A stretch of DNA of 64,000 nucleotides, taken from the NCBI GenBank assembly GCA_027924585.1, contig BSBM01000865.1:3782001-3846000 (forward strand), in the 5' to 3' direction. The position numbers and the translations under genes were made by a program. This DNA is from Larix kaempferi. Taxonomy: Eukaryota; Streptophyta; Pinopsida; Pinales; Pinaceae. The notes beneath the pieces were generated by a model. It worked only from the letters and a program-made list of their open reading frames with translations, was not told where the DNA came from and searched no databases. Position 1 is the stretch's first letter. The number at the start of each line of letters is the position of its first letter. Positions 22,369 through 32,805 of the stretch are shown piece after piece.

Positions 22369-23818
22369 ATGTGGATAGGTTGTCCTAGCAACCCTCCAAA
22401 GTTGGACTGGGAGACCAGAATGAGAATAGCTCTTGATGCGGCAAGAGGTCTTGAATACTTGCATGAATGTATTGATCCTCCAGTGATTCATAGGGACTTC
22501 AAAAGCAACAATATTCTCCTAGACAGAAACTACCATGCCAAAGTCTCAAATTTTGGATTGGCCAAACTTGGTTCTGATAAAGTAGGAGGCCATGTGTCCA
22601 CTCGAGTATTGGGAACACAGGGATATGTTACCCCCGAGTAAGTGAATTTTCATATTTATTTACCGCCTGAATAAATCACAGAAATAATTTTTGAACACAT
22701 GAGAAGTATTGGAGGATCTCAGTTCTTTTAATGAAATGGTTAAAAATTAAAATTACAAAGATGTGATTTCTTTCATTCCCTTCAAATTATGTCCTTTATG
22801 CACTTATTGTATGATGATTTAGATGTAAAATTCAACAAATAATTTTCGTTTGGTATTGGTCCCAAAGAAAGGGAGTTCAGAATGCAGACAACCCATCTAG
22901 TTCTTTGAAGTTATCAATTCTCACAGCAATATATAGAGAAACCGATAATTTTGCAGTTACTATCTAGAATGCTTGATTTGTTGATGTCATTACATGTAGG
23001 TTAAACCATTATAAACCTTTTATGTTCAATTATTGGAATTATTTCGAGAGTCCGGGTCATAGAGTATAGTTATACAGTGAACTCTTGTTGTTTACTATTT
23101 AGATTGCTTTATTTGCTTGTGTGGGATGCAGGTATGCATTGACATGGAACTTGACTACTAAATCAGATGTGTACAGCTATGGAGTTGTATTACTGGAACT
23201 CTTAACTGGAAGAGTTCCAGTGGACATGAAAAGGTCACCTGGTCAAGGTGTCCTTGTATCTTGGGTATGGTTGCTTCTAGATTTGTAGAATGTCTTCCAA
23301 ATTGTTTTTTCTGTGTTTGAAAGTGAAATTTGGATCATTTCATTATTACCATTTTTTTTGTATTTCAGGCTTTGCCTCAGCTTACAGATAGAGAAAAATT
23401 GGTTCAGATTATAGACCCTGTGTTCGAGGGTCAATTCTCCATGAAGGAGCTCATTCAGGTCAGAATTTGTTTTGTAATATTCAGGTAAGTTGGGGCAGTA
23501 GCTAAAGAAAGTTCATTACTTTCATAAAGTAGGCTAGACAGGAGATAAACAGTCATATTAATGTGGAACGAAATTCTCAACAAGGACTAACTTATTTCCT
23601 ATTATTCATTGCAGGTAACAACAATCGTTGAAATGTGTGTTCAACCAGAAGCAGATTATAGATGTTTAATGGCAGATGTGATGCAATCTTTGGTTCCTCT
23701 TGTGAAGCATCATCGACCATCTTCCAGGGTTGTCAACACACCCAATTTACATCATAACATTGTAACCCTCAAGTCTTCCTCCATGGACAGTGGTAGCAGT
23801 AGTGCTGCCAATGAATAA
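22369..23818 (+). pseudogene. receptor-like kinase, C-terminal half in four exons, probable pseudogene
   Basis: Exons with clean GT-AG borders: about 22369-22639, 23132-23264, 23369-23458 and 23615-23818. Together they encode the kinase C-lobe of a plant receptor-like or receptor-like cytoplasmic kinase. The catalytic loop [13 protein letters not shown] is intact. The magnesium-binding DFG reads NFG ([11 protein letters not shown]) and the APE motif reads [44 protein letters not shown] and a Ser-rich tail follow. The N-lobe (glycine loop, VAIK lysine) and the ectodomain are missing, although upstream sequence is present. Retained introns show DNA-level duplication or decay in place, not retroposition. 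A transcribed pseudokinase is possible but less likely. Confidence 0.85.
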
Positions 23819-24069
23819 TATCTAGTTCCTGAAGCCATTAGCGCATCAATTTTATTTATGAGCCAGTCACCTCTAATCAGTTCATTTTTTAGGGATAGCT
23901 ATTAGCCCTAGGTCATAGCATTTAGAGTCGTTTTCCCATGCTATTTGCAAGCTTTAATGTTCCTCTGATCATAACCAATGAGTTGCATGGAATTTTTTTA
24001 TCATTGACGGGATCTGTATCAAAGAAATGCCACGTCTTTGATAATATTATAGTGCCTTTAAGTTATTTT

Positions 24070-24425
24070 GCATCCATACAACTTGTAGAGTGGCCTAGTA
24101 TTTTATCATGGCATACAACTTGTAGAGTGGCCTAATATTTTATTATGGCATACAACTTGTAGAGTGGCCTAGTATTTAATCATATTGAAGTCACTATGTG
24201 ACAAATGTATCCCACCACATCTATTCTATAATGATCAAGACTTTGTCATTAGTTAAAAAATATATTTTTGCATCCACACAACTTGTATAATAGCTTAGTA
24301 TTTTATCATGGCATACCTCCTTAATTTATTGATATTTATTGATATTGAAGTCACTATGTGACAAATGTATTCCGCCATATCTATTCTATAATTTTCTAGA
24401 CTTTGTCATTAGTTAAAAATCAATA
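24070..24425. repeat. 38-bp triplication inside a longer duplication
   Basis: A unit of about 38 bp containing ACAACTTGTAGAGTGGCCTA is present three times at about 24070-24180. A longer segment ending GACTTTGTCATTAGTTAAAAA is present at about 24070-24258 and, diverged, at about 24272-24420, with AAGTCACTATGTGACAAATG in both. It lies just 3' of the kinase fragment. Confidence 0.8.
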
Positions 24426-25259
24426 AAAGGTATGCTTATTCATAATTGCATACAATACGAAACAAAATCATTAACAAGGATTACTAACTTTGGATAATTA
24501 AATAATCATGGGACTTTCTTATTAAAATGATAAAATTAAACTACATTAAGCACACCATTTTTAGTGTCATGCTATAAAATTTAATCTATAAATGTTTTGT
24601 ATGTTTCTTGTGGACCTATAAGTGTTGTGTAGAAAAAGGAAAATAAACCCTATTTTGTAGACTAAGTAAAATAAGTCGATTAAATCATTTATGATATGAA
24701 AATTTTAGTTGCTAGCTATCGTATATTTTTAGGAATTGTATGTTCTTTGTTTGTTTCGGGCCATCCAACCAAGCTACTGGACTTTTTAAACAGAATGAAC
24801 TCTTTATCATCTAGAATTTTTTCCTTTGAACCCTTTAAGGTATGAACAACATTCAGTTCAATGAGAAATTACTCTCCTTTGTGTTTGAAGACAATTTTAC
24901 ATACTTAAAAATATATGAATCTATGAAGATGAAGTATATAGATCATAGAGAGGCTTAAAAAGTAAGACACAAATCAATAATAATTTTCCGATAGTGTTTT
25001 ATGCTCATACTATCATTTCTATTTCATAAAAAGTATCAGAATCATAAACTTACATCATTAAAATGGTGTTGCTAAACCTGCAGTGTTTCCAAATGTGTAA
25101 GTGGAAGAAGATGTCGGACTCAGCAATCCCTTGGGACGACATTTTAGCATTCTTTATATACACACAACAGGCGACATGATGGTTAGCAGCTCTGCTTGCT
25201 ACCTTCGAAAATTATGTTGGCGGGACGAAACTTCAATGCTCACGCGCTGCCAAATAGCA
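24426..25259. other. AT-rich flank, no gene seen
   Basis: No convincing reading frame, repeat or LTR was seen up to the target-site duplication of the young copia element (TGTTA at 25260-25264). Confidence 0.5.
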
Positions 25260-25264
25260 TGTTA

Positions 25265-25722
25265 TGTTCGGGTACACAGGGTACTACCAAAGGACCGAAC
25301 ACCAAGAGCAACCACTTCACACAAACAGATCACAGATCAACACACCGATGTTTTGACGTGGTTTAAACCCTCTTGAGGGAAACACTCCACGGCCCCGGCC
25401 AAATAGCTTCTACGGGACAATTTATTATGCAAAGAAAGAAAGTTACAAATGAGCTTCTCATAATCGATCAACTAAACAATGACCCTCCATGCTCTTTAAA
25501 TAGAGATCATGGACCAATCGGGTGTTAAGCCACGGATCAAGGTTAGGTTTGATCTAAGAGAAGTTGAGTCGTCGGATCACTCTATGTCGGAAACATATCG
25601 TGACCGTCGGATTAAGTATTTACAAATGCATACTAATGCATACTAAAGAAACACACTATCCCTAACGGATATATTACACAAGTTGATCTTAACTAACTCC
25701 TAAGTGTCTAAATATCCTAACA
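25265..25722 (-). repeat. family B copia 3' LTR (458 bp)
   Basis: On the minus strand it runs TGTTAGGATATTTAG to GTACCCGAACA, the expected TG...CA ends, next to the purine tract. A TATA-like CTATTTAAAG lies in the middle. It is complete, unlike the other LTR. Confidence 0.95.
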
Positions 25723-25804
25723 TCCCCCCTTAAGAACAACTTGGGATAGGATTGAAGGATTTACAAAAGTGACACTATTAGGAGAAGGAAGGAGGCATTA
25801 GAGC

Positions 25805-28800
25805 CTATCCCCCCTTAATGACAAGTTCCTGAACTCCTAACATAGATCGTAGTTTAGAAAACTTCGCTTCTGTAAGAGACTTGGTGAAGATGTCTGCAAC
25901 TTGATCATCTGTAGGGCAAAAGAGCACTTCAAGAACACGATCATGAACAAGATTTCTGATGAAGTGCATATGTAGCTCAATGTGTTTGCTGCGTTGATGT
26001 AGAATTGGATCTTTGGCAAGCTTGATGGCACTTTGATTGTCGCACCAAAGTGGAGTAGGCTGCTGCTGCTCGAATCCAAACTCTGAAAGGATCTGTCGAA
26101 GCCATAAAGCTTCCTGACTGGCATTAACTGCTGCTCGATATTCTGTCTCTGCTGAAGAAAGAGCAAGAGCTTGTTGTTTCTTACAAGCCCAAGTAATAGG
26201 TCCAGATCCCAGACTGAAAACATAACCTGCAGTAGACTTTCGATCATCAGGATCGCCGGCCCAATCTGAATCAGTGAAACCAACCAATAAAGGTTTCCCC
26301 CCTGTACTGTGATGAATCCCAAACTGAACTGTACCTCGAATATATCGAAGTATTCTTTTAGCTGCTTTCCAATGACTTTCATGAGGTGTCTGCATATAAC
26401 AGGCAACTCGACCAACGACAAAGGAAAGGTCAGGACGGGAATGAGTCAAGTATAAAAGACTACCAATAAGCTGACGATACAAGGTGGCATCTAATTCAGG
26501 TGAAGTACAAGTGGCAGAAAGTTTGACTCCAGACTGGAAGGGAGAAGGGGCTGGTGTACAATCTTCCATGTGAAAGCGACGAAGAAGGTCACAAGCATAC
26601 TTAGACTGAGAAAGAAAGATTCCTTCTTTGGTTTGCAGAACTTGGAGGCCAAGAAAATAATGCAAATGTCCTAAGTCTGACATTTCAAAAGTTTGTTTAA
26701 GATTGGATTTCACATGGGTTATAAGATTAGGGTCACTACCAGTAAGAATAAGTTCATCAACATATAGAATAAGTATAATGAGATGGTTTCCTACTTTCTT
26801 GGTATAGACATTGGGGTCAGAATGGAATCTAGAAAAACCAGTGTCAAGGAGAAAGTTATCCATTTTGGCATACCAAGCTCTAGGAGCTTGCTTAAGGCCA
26901 TATAAGGATTTCTTAAGGCGGCAGACAAGGCTAGAGTTATTCTGAACATAGCCAGGAGGTTGTTCCATGTAAATTTCTTCCTGTAAATCACCATGTAAGA
27001 AGGCAGACTTGACATCCATTTGATGGACTTCCCAATTGTGTAAGGCTGCAAGGGAAAGAACAAGGCGGATGGAGTTCATTTTGGCGACGGGAGCAAAGGT
27101 TGCATTGTAGTCAATCCCTTCAACTTGGGAAAAACCTTTGGCAACTAACCTTGCCTTAAGTCTTTCAACACTTCCATCTGATGCATACTTAGTTCTGTAG
27201 ACCCATTTACATCTGACAAGTTTTCTTCCTTTTGGAAGAGGTACAAGATCCCAAGTATCGTTCGCCATTAAGGAACGATATTCTTCATCCATGGCTGCAT
27301 CCCAATCTGGATTCCCTGAAGCTTCTGCAAAAGTTTCTGGATCATGATTCTCGGAAACTTGAGCCAAAAGAGAAGAGGCTCGCTGAAACTGAGAACGTGT
27401 TCGACGTTGATCTCTAGGATCACCGGCAAGATCACCAGCTGCTTCACATGTTGAACGGACCCATCGAGGAAGCACTTGTGCTGGTGCAACTGGAGGAACG
27501 TGAGCAGGCGGAGGTGGATTTTCATCCTCACTGTCATCATCAGAAACTGAAGTTGGAAACCTGTCAAGGAAGTTGGAAGAAGAAGAAGAAGGCACAAACG
27601 CCGAATCAGGCTCGCAGGCCAAAGATGGCACACTCGTCGAGTTAGCCTCGCAGGCCAAGATATTTTCATCAAATTTAACATCTCTTCTAATGATTATAGC
27701 ATGAGAATGTGGTTGAAGAAGTCTATAACCTTTTACATCTTCAGAATATCCAACAAATATGCACTTTTCACTTTTAGGTTGCAATGCTTTCCGTTTTTCA
27801 TCCGGAATGTGAGCCCATGCTTCACTACCAAACACACGAAAGTGACTTACATCAGGTTTAATTTTACTCCATGCTTCTTCCGGTGTTATACCTTGTAATG
27901 CTTTTGTGGGGGTGCGATTAACTATGTAATTTGCACAATTTATGGCTTCAGCCCAAAATTGAAGACTTAGTTCCTTAGATTAGATCATACAATTAGCCAT
28001 TTCTTTTAAAGTGCGGTTCTTCCGCTCAGCTACACCATTTTGTTGTGGTGTATATGGAACAGTGTGCTGTTGTTGGATGCCTTGTTCAGTGCAGAAAGTA
28101 GTGAACTGTTTGTTAACATATTCTCCTCCATTGTCAGATCTTAACTTAATAATTTGATGACCAGATTGTTTTTCAACAAGGGCCTTGTAGGCCAAGAACA
28201 TGTTAAATACTTCGCTCTTAAGTTTTAGGAAATAAACCCAAGTGCGTCTGGTGTAATCATCAATGAAAGTTAAGAAATACTTGAAACCAGAAAAGGAAGC
28301 AGATGGAAGAGGGCCACACAAGTCACTATGCACAAGCTCCAAGGGAACCGAGGCGTGCCAAGAGGCACGTTTGTCAAAACTGTCCCGATGATGTTTTCCA
28401 AGTACACAACCGGAACAAACACCATCTCTGCAAGATACCATCGGAATACCTGTCACCATATTTTCTTTACATAGTTGTTGCAATGAGCGATAATTTAAGT
28501 GACCAAATCGCTCATGCCAAAGTTTGCTCAAGTTATCACTATGAGCAACAAAAACTGAAGGGAAAGGTGATGACCCAAAGTTGTTAAACTTGTACAACCT
28601 GGTAATATCATCAACAATTCCGGTAGCTAGAACCTGTTGAGGATCTTTAAAATCCTTGATTACAACTTGGTGAGGTGTAAAGGTCACAGTTTTACCTTCA
28701 CCAGAATGAGTGATCTGATAGATTGATAACAAATTGCAGGAAATTCTTGGAACACATAGTACATCACTAAAATGACCATTATCTACTGGAACTGTTCCAG

Positions 28801-29884
28801 CTCCTACAACACTTAGAGATCTATCATCACCAACAAATATTTGTTTGGTGTTACATTCATGCATAGTAGAAAAGATGGCTTGATCCTTAGCCATATGATA
28901 AGATGCTCCAGAATCAATGAGCCATTCATTTGAAGTAGAAGAAGAAGATGCATTATAAGAATAACCAGAAGCACAGAGTGCATGTCCATGAGAGGTAGAT
29001 TCTGATGGCGAATCTAGGCTGATGTGGTGCTTCTTCATTGCTGCTTCCAAGGCTGCCATCTTCTTGAAACACTTTGATTCATCATGATTATCTTTCCCGT
29101 AATAGTTGCAATGCCGCTCAGTCTTCTTGCCTTTTGGCTTGGATCCTTTGTCATTTTTTAAAGAAGGAGCTGACTGAGAGGGTTTGGGACCCTTGTTTGA
29201 CTTATTATTGCGAAAATTTTGTTTCTTAGGAGGCTTGGACTTTTCTTTTTGTTGGGACAATAAGGCTTTCCCAGATGTATCTGCATTGTTGATTATTCCA
29301 AGGTGAATGAGTTTATCTTGTTCTCTAATCAAGGAATCACAAAAGGATTCAAGACTAGGCTCTTGATAGCTAGCTGCATTCAAGGATGCTTTCATGGAGT
29401 AAAATGTAGATACAAAAACAGAATATGCAGGTCCAAGTTTGGAAAGAATATGATAAATGCACTGTTTGTCTTCCCTCTCAATCTTACATTCTGCACATAA
29501 AAGCTTGAGAGTTTTGTACTTAGATAAATAATCTTGAATGCATGAAAAGTCACTTGGATTTAAAGAAATCAACTCATTTTCGAGTTGGTGACCTCGAATT
29601 TCATTGTGTTTACCAAACACAGTTTCCAACTTGTCCCAAGCAGTATTAGGTTCATCAATTCCAGATATGTGGAATCGCAAATCAGTAGAGATTGACATCC
29701 CAATCAATCCACGAGCTTCATCACATCTATTTGCCCATTTTATTTTCTTATCATCATCAATGGGTTCTTTTTCTTTCCCTGTGGTAATTCTGAAAAGTCC
29801 CCTACTTCGTAGAACATCCTCCATACGAGATTTCCATGAGAAATAGTTAGAACTGTTAAGTAGAATATCACAATGGGCGGCCAT
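25805..29884 (-). pseudogene. family B copia gag-pol polyprotein, one stop and altered key residues
   Basis: A frame of about 1359 codons starts MAAHCDILLNSSNYFSWKSR at 29884 and ends at 25805, broken only by a TAA at 27980-27982. The order is gag (about 1-250), zinc knuckle, protease WLIDSGASYHM, pre-integrase LWHERFGHLNYRS, integrase (LVHSDLCGPL, LRSDNGGEY, NGVAERKN), RT and RNase H (SSAETEYRA, DNQSAIKLAKDP). Three changes stand out. The knuckle reads HCNYYGKDNHDESKC with Tyr for the second Cys. The RT catalytic motif reads YVDE instead of YVDD. The TAA replaces what is probably CAA. The frame is otherwise intact, consistent with recent insertion. The element could be mobilised in trans only if its RNA could still be primed, and its own PBS appears lost. 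Confidence 0.92.
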
Positions 29885-29967
29885 ATTTGTAAAGTAATGG
29901 CTGTAAAAGTAGAAACCAATAGTCTGGATGTGAAGAGCTCAAAAAAATAGGCGGTTTCAAAAAAAAC

Positions 29968-30422
29968 TCGGGTACACAGGGTACTACCAAAGGACCGAAC
30001 ACCAAGAGCAACCACTTCACACAAACAGATCACAGATCAACACACCGATGTTTTGACGTGGTTTAAACCCTCTTGAGGGAAACACTCCACGGCCTCGGCC
30101 AAATAGCTTCTACGGGACAATTTATTATGCAAAGAAAGAAAGTTACAAATGAGCTTCTCATAATCGATCAACTAAACAATGACCCTCCATGCTCTTTAAA
30201 TAGAGATCATGGACCAATCGGGTGTTAAGCCACGGATCAAGGTTAGGTTTGATCTAAGAGAAGTTGAGTCGTCGGATCACTCTATGTCGGAAACATATCG
30301 TGACCGTCGGATTAAGTATTTACAAATGCATACTAATGCATACTAAAGAAACACACTATCCCTAACGGATATATTACACAAGTTGATCTTAACTAACTCC
30401 TAAGTGTCTAAATATCCTAACA
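29968..30422 (-). repeat. family B copia 5' LTR, 3' edge damaged
   Basis: Identical to the 3' LTR except for one C/T difference in the segment CCACGGCCxCGGCC. Its inner end reads CCCGA followed by GTTTTTTTTGAAACC, where the 3' LTR ends CCCGAACA. The last three LTR bases and the primer-binding site are therefore absent. Confidence 0.9.
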
Positions 30423-30784
30423 TGTTAACTGCCACATGGCTTTCAAAAAGTAATGGTGACCCATTCTATGCCTGAGTCTGGAGGGAGTGGCATGAGGATG
30501 AATTACCAACTATTATTAAGACCTCTCCTATGTCTTCTTATGGTTTGTTGGCCTGGTTGGTAGGTTATTTTTTACTTGCAGACTAGAAGAACGAAGGCAT
30601 GCAAGACGGTTCCTTGCTTGCTTGATTTTTACCTACCGACAATGAAGAGGGACGGAGGCACACTGGAAGAAGCTGCTCGATTCCCTTAGGCGACTTTGAC
30701 AGCCGTCTAGTTTGGCCTTGCATCGTCCGGAGAAGGAGAAATTATAAAGCATCAATACCGAAATCTTGAAAAGCCTTGAACACA

Positions 30785-31080
30785 TGAAAGGGAACAAAAT
30801 TATCACATAAATGAAAAACAAAATTATCACATAAATGAAATACATCGCATATCATTGCATGAAAAATCATATTCACGTCATTAAATGTGATTCCACATTA
30901 ACATACATCAATTCCAAAACTATTAAATAAACAAACTTCATGGCAAATCATTACAAAAATTTAAAACTATAATATCATACACGGAATATCACAAATTCAC
31001 ATTAATATACATCAATTCCAAAACTATTAAATAATAAATAAATAAAATTCATGACCAATTATTATAAATAAAATATAAAT
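30785..31080. repeat. small tandem and dispersed direct repeats
   Basis: ACAAAATTATCACATAAATG occurs twice in tandem (about 30793-30840). A segment with TACATCAATTCCAAAACTATTAAATAA recurs at about 30903 and 31009, giving an imperfect duplication with a period of about 105 bp. The sequence is AT-rich and non-coding, next to the retroposon insertion site. Confidence 0.65.
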
Positions 31081-31111
31081 ATCATACGTGGCAAATCAAT
31101 GTAAGAAAATT

Positions 31112-31525
31112 GGTTTGGCAGGTGCGGGTGGAGTTCTCTTCAACTCTAACGGAATCAAGAAGGTAGAATATGCATGGGACTTAGGTAGAAGAACCAACAA
31201 CATTGTTGAATGGTTGGCTCTCACTAAAGGTCTTGAGCTCGCTAGGAATGATGAGATCACTGATCTAGTGGTCTGCGGTGACTCCATGATGGTCATTAGG
31301 GAGGCTAGGGAATTGGTCATGAACAAAAAGAACCCGGCTACTAAGGTCCACAGCCTTTTAAAGTGTCTGGTCGGCGAATTTAACTCCATCACTTTTTTCC
31401 ACATCCTAAGGTCAAACAATTTCGAGGCGGATGCCATGGCAAACAAAGGAGCCAGCTTAGATGGTGGTGTTTTGAACAACAACCAACAGGTGCACAATAA
31501 CGTTTGGGTCCCTTACTTTGGATAG
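31112..31525 (+). pseudogene. RNase H domain (RVT_3 type), open but lacking its first strand
   Basis: The frame from the insertion edge reads GLAGAGGVLFNSNG, NNIVEWLALTKGLELARN, VVCGDSMMVIREARE, FNSITFFHILRSNN and DAMANKGASL, then stops at 31525. This is the RNase H of plant L1-type LINEs. The acidic residues in VEWLAL, CGDS and EADA are present, but the first Asp (normally DGA just before this point) is outside the element. The ATG at 31088 lies in flanking and TSD sequence, so any protein would use host bases for its start. Confidence 0.8.
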
Positions 31526-31685
31526 TCTCCTCATGGTTTTCTTTCATCAACAAAACTATATTGTTCAACACCCCCTTAGGCTCCTCGATATGATGGACGC
31601 TTACACGCGGGGATCACATGGCTCGCACATACATGCAATGATTTTGGGTGCTCTTTGAGGTCCAGGGTTATATAATGACGGTAGG

Positions 31686-32303
31686 ATGGCAGGTGGGCAT
31701 CATCCCTGCTTCGAAACTGTAAAAATGACAGACCCCTTCTCTCTTCGTAAGCCTACTGCCCCTCGCCTTGGCAGCGCTATCCCAGACTTCAGAAAGCGTC
31801 ATCCTTCTTGGCCTGGACGTCAGGATAGCTCGCCCCATCTACATGATGGCGAGCAGGTTTCAGATTATGCATATCTGGGCGGAGGCCTTCACAAAAAACG
31901 CCATTCACTGGAGCCAGAGGCTCAAGAAAGCCCAATAAGTAAGCGTCCAAGCGAATAGTATCAAGGTTCCGTCAGCAGGGAAGAGTTTCAAGGCATCTCT
32001 GCCTCCTTCAGCGTGGTCGACGACCATCTGGTGATCTTGGATGCTCAGGTTCATCTGATAAAAAGCGAGAATTTGGAGACTAAATGGTCTCTGCAGCATC
32101 TCAATACGCTGGACCAGTCGAGTCGGCGAGAGGTGGGTGAAAGCTTCCGAAAATTGGAGAAAAAGGTGGACAACTTAGCTACAGATTTGGAAAATGGGTA
32201 TCCATGCAACCTGGATGAGCAAATCAGGTCCATCCGTGGCATGGCTAAGAGTATCGAGGGAAAAATTGACTGTTTGCATCTGGAGATCATGGAGCTACGA
32301 TAG
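31686..32303 (+). other. downstream reading frames with coiled-coil-like segment
   Basis: Frame 31686-31958 is rich in Pro, Ser and charged residues (LHKKRHSLEPEAQESPISKR). Frame 32013-32303 reads VHLIKSENLETKWSLQHLN and EVGESFRKLEKKVDNLATDL, with heptad-like Leu/Val spacing. A similar peptide is found at the same relative place in copy 2. The function is not known. Confidence 0.45.
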
Positions 32304-32386
32304 GAAATCATCCGTGGCATGGCTAAGAGTATCGAGGGAAAAATTGACTGTTTGCATCTGGAGATCATGGAGCTACGATAGGAAAT
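32231..32386 (+). repeat. 78-bp perfect tandem duplication
   Basis: CATCCGTGGCATGGCTAAGA and the following bases up to GATAGGAAAT are present twice head to tail (32231-32308, 32309-32386), apparently without mismatches. The period is 26 codons, but the first copy ends in a TAG, so the second is untranslated. Confidence 0.9.
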
Positions 32387-32805
32387 CTTGAATTCTGGTG
32401 CCAATTGTGGAGGCAAGGTAGCTCAACACTGATGCTGTTTGACGGATTCAAACCCAAGTTCGGCCCTTATGTCTTTTTTTGAAACTATATTTCCTTTAGG
32501 TTCTTAGTCTGCAGTCTGTAATGGTTTATGCTATAAGTTTTTATGCTATGTCAGTCCTCCCGAATCGTAGTAGTCATTTTAAAAACGATGTTTGTAAGTA
32601 TCAAGGATGGCACCTTTGCATCCTTCTTGGGTTTAAGTACGCAGTTTTGGTTACGTCAATCAAAGGTGATGGTAAAATCCTGGTTGCTTCAGTCTTTTAA
32701 AAGCTGACTGGGTTTTACGCTTTGTATCTCTGTTCCAATTTCCCCTTTTTATATATATAAAATCTTATCCGTTTGTGTAAAAAAAAAAATCAATGTAAGA
32801 AAATT

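Larger units (their letters stand above)
25265..30422 (-). mobile_element. young, nearly complete Ty1/copia element (family B)
   Basis: A 5158-bp element between 5-bp target-site duplications TGTTA (25260-25264 and 30423-30427). Two 458-bp LTRs (25265-25722 and about 29965-30422) differ by one internal base, apart from the damaged inner edge of the 5' LTR. The polypurine tract AAGGGGGGA lies just inside the 3' LTR. One long reading frame (25805-29884 minus) encodes gag, protease, integrase, RT and RNase H in copia order, interrupted by a single stop. By LTR identity this is the most recent LTR element in the window. Confidence 0.95.
31112..32788 (+). mobile_element. non-autonomous RNase H retroposon, copy 1
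   Basis: An insertion of about 1.68 kb flanked by a direct repeat ATCAATGTAAGAAAATT (31095-31111 and 32789-32805). The exact length is blurred by the A-tail. It begins GGTTTGGCAGGTGCGGG inside an RNase H domain and ends ATCCGTTTGTGT followed by 11 A. The RNase H frame, a coiled-coil-like frame and a shared 3' terminal motif match the copy at 20251-21858. TSD and A-tail indicate LINE-mediated target-primed insertion. No RT or endonuclease is encoded. Confidence 0.88.

Noticed and set aside
31088-31111. ATG at 31088 as the true start of an RNase H gene
   Set aside because: It lies in the flanking and target-site sequence of a retroposon insertion; the codons before GLAGAGG are host DNA.
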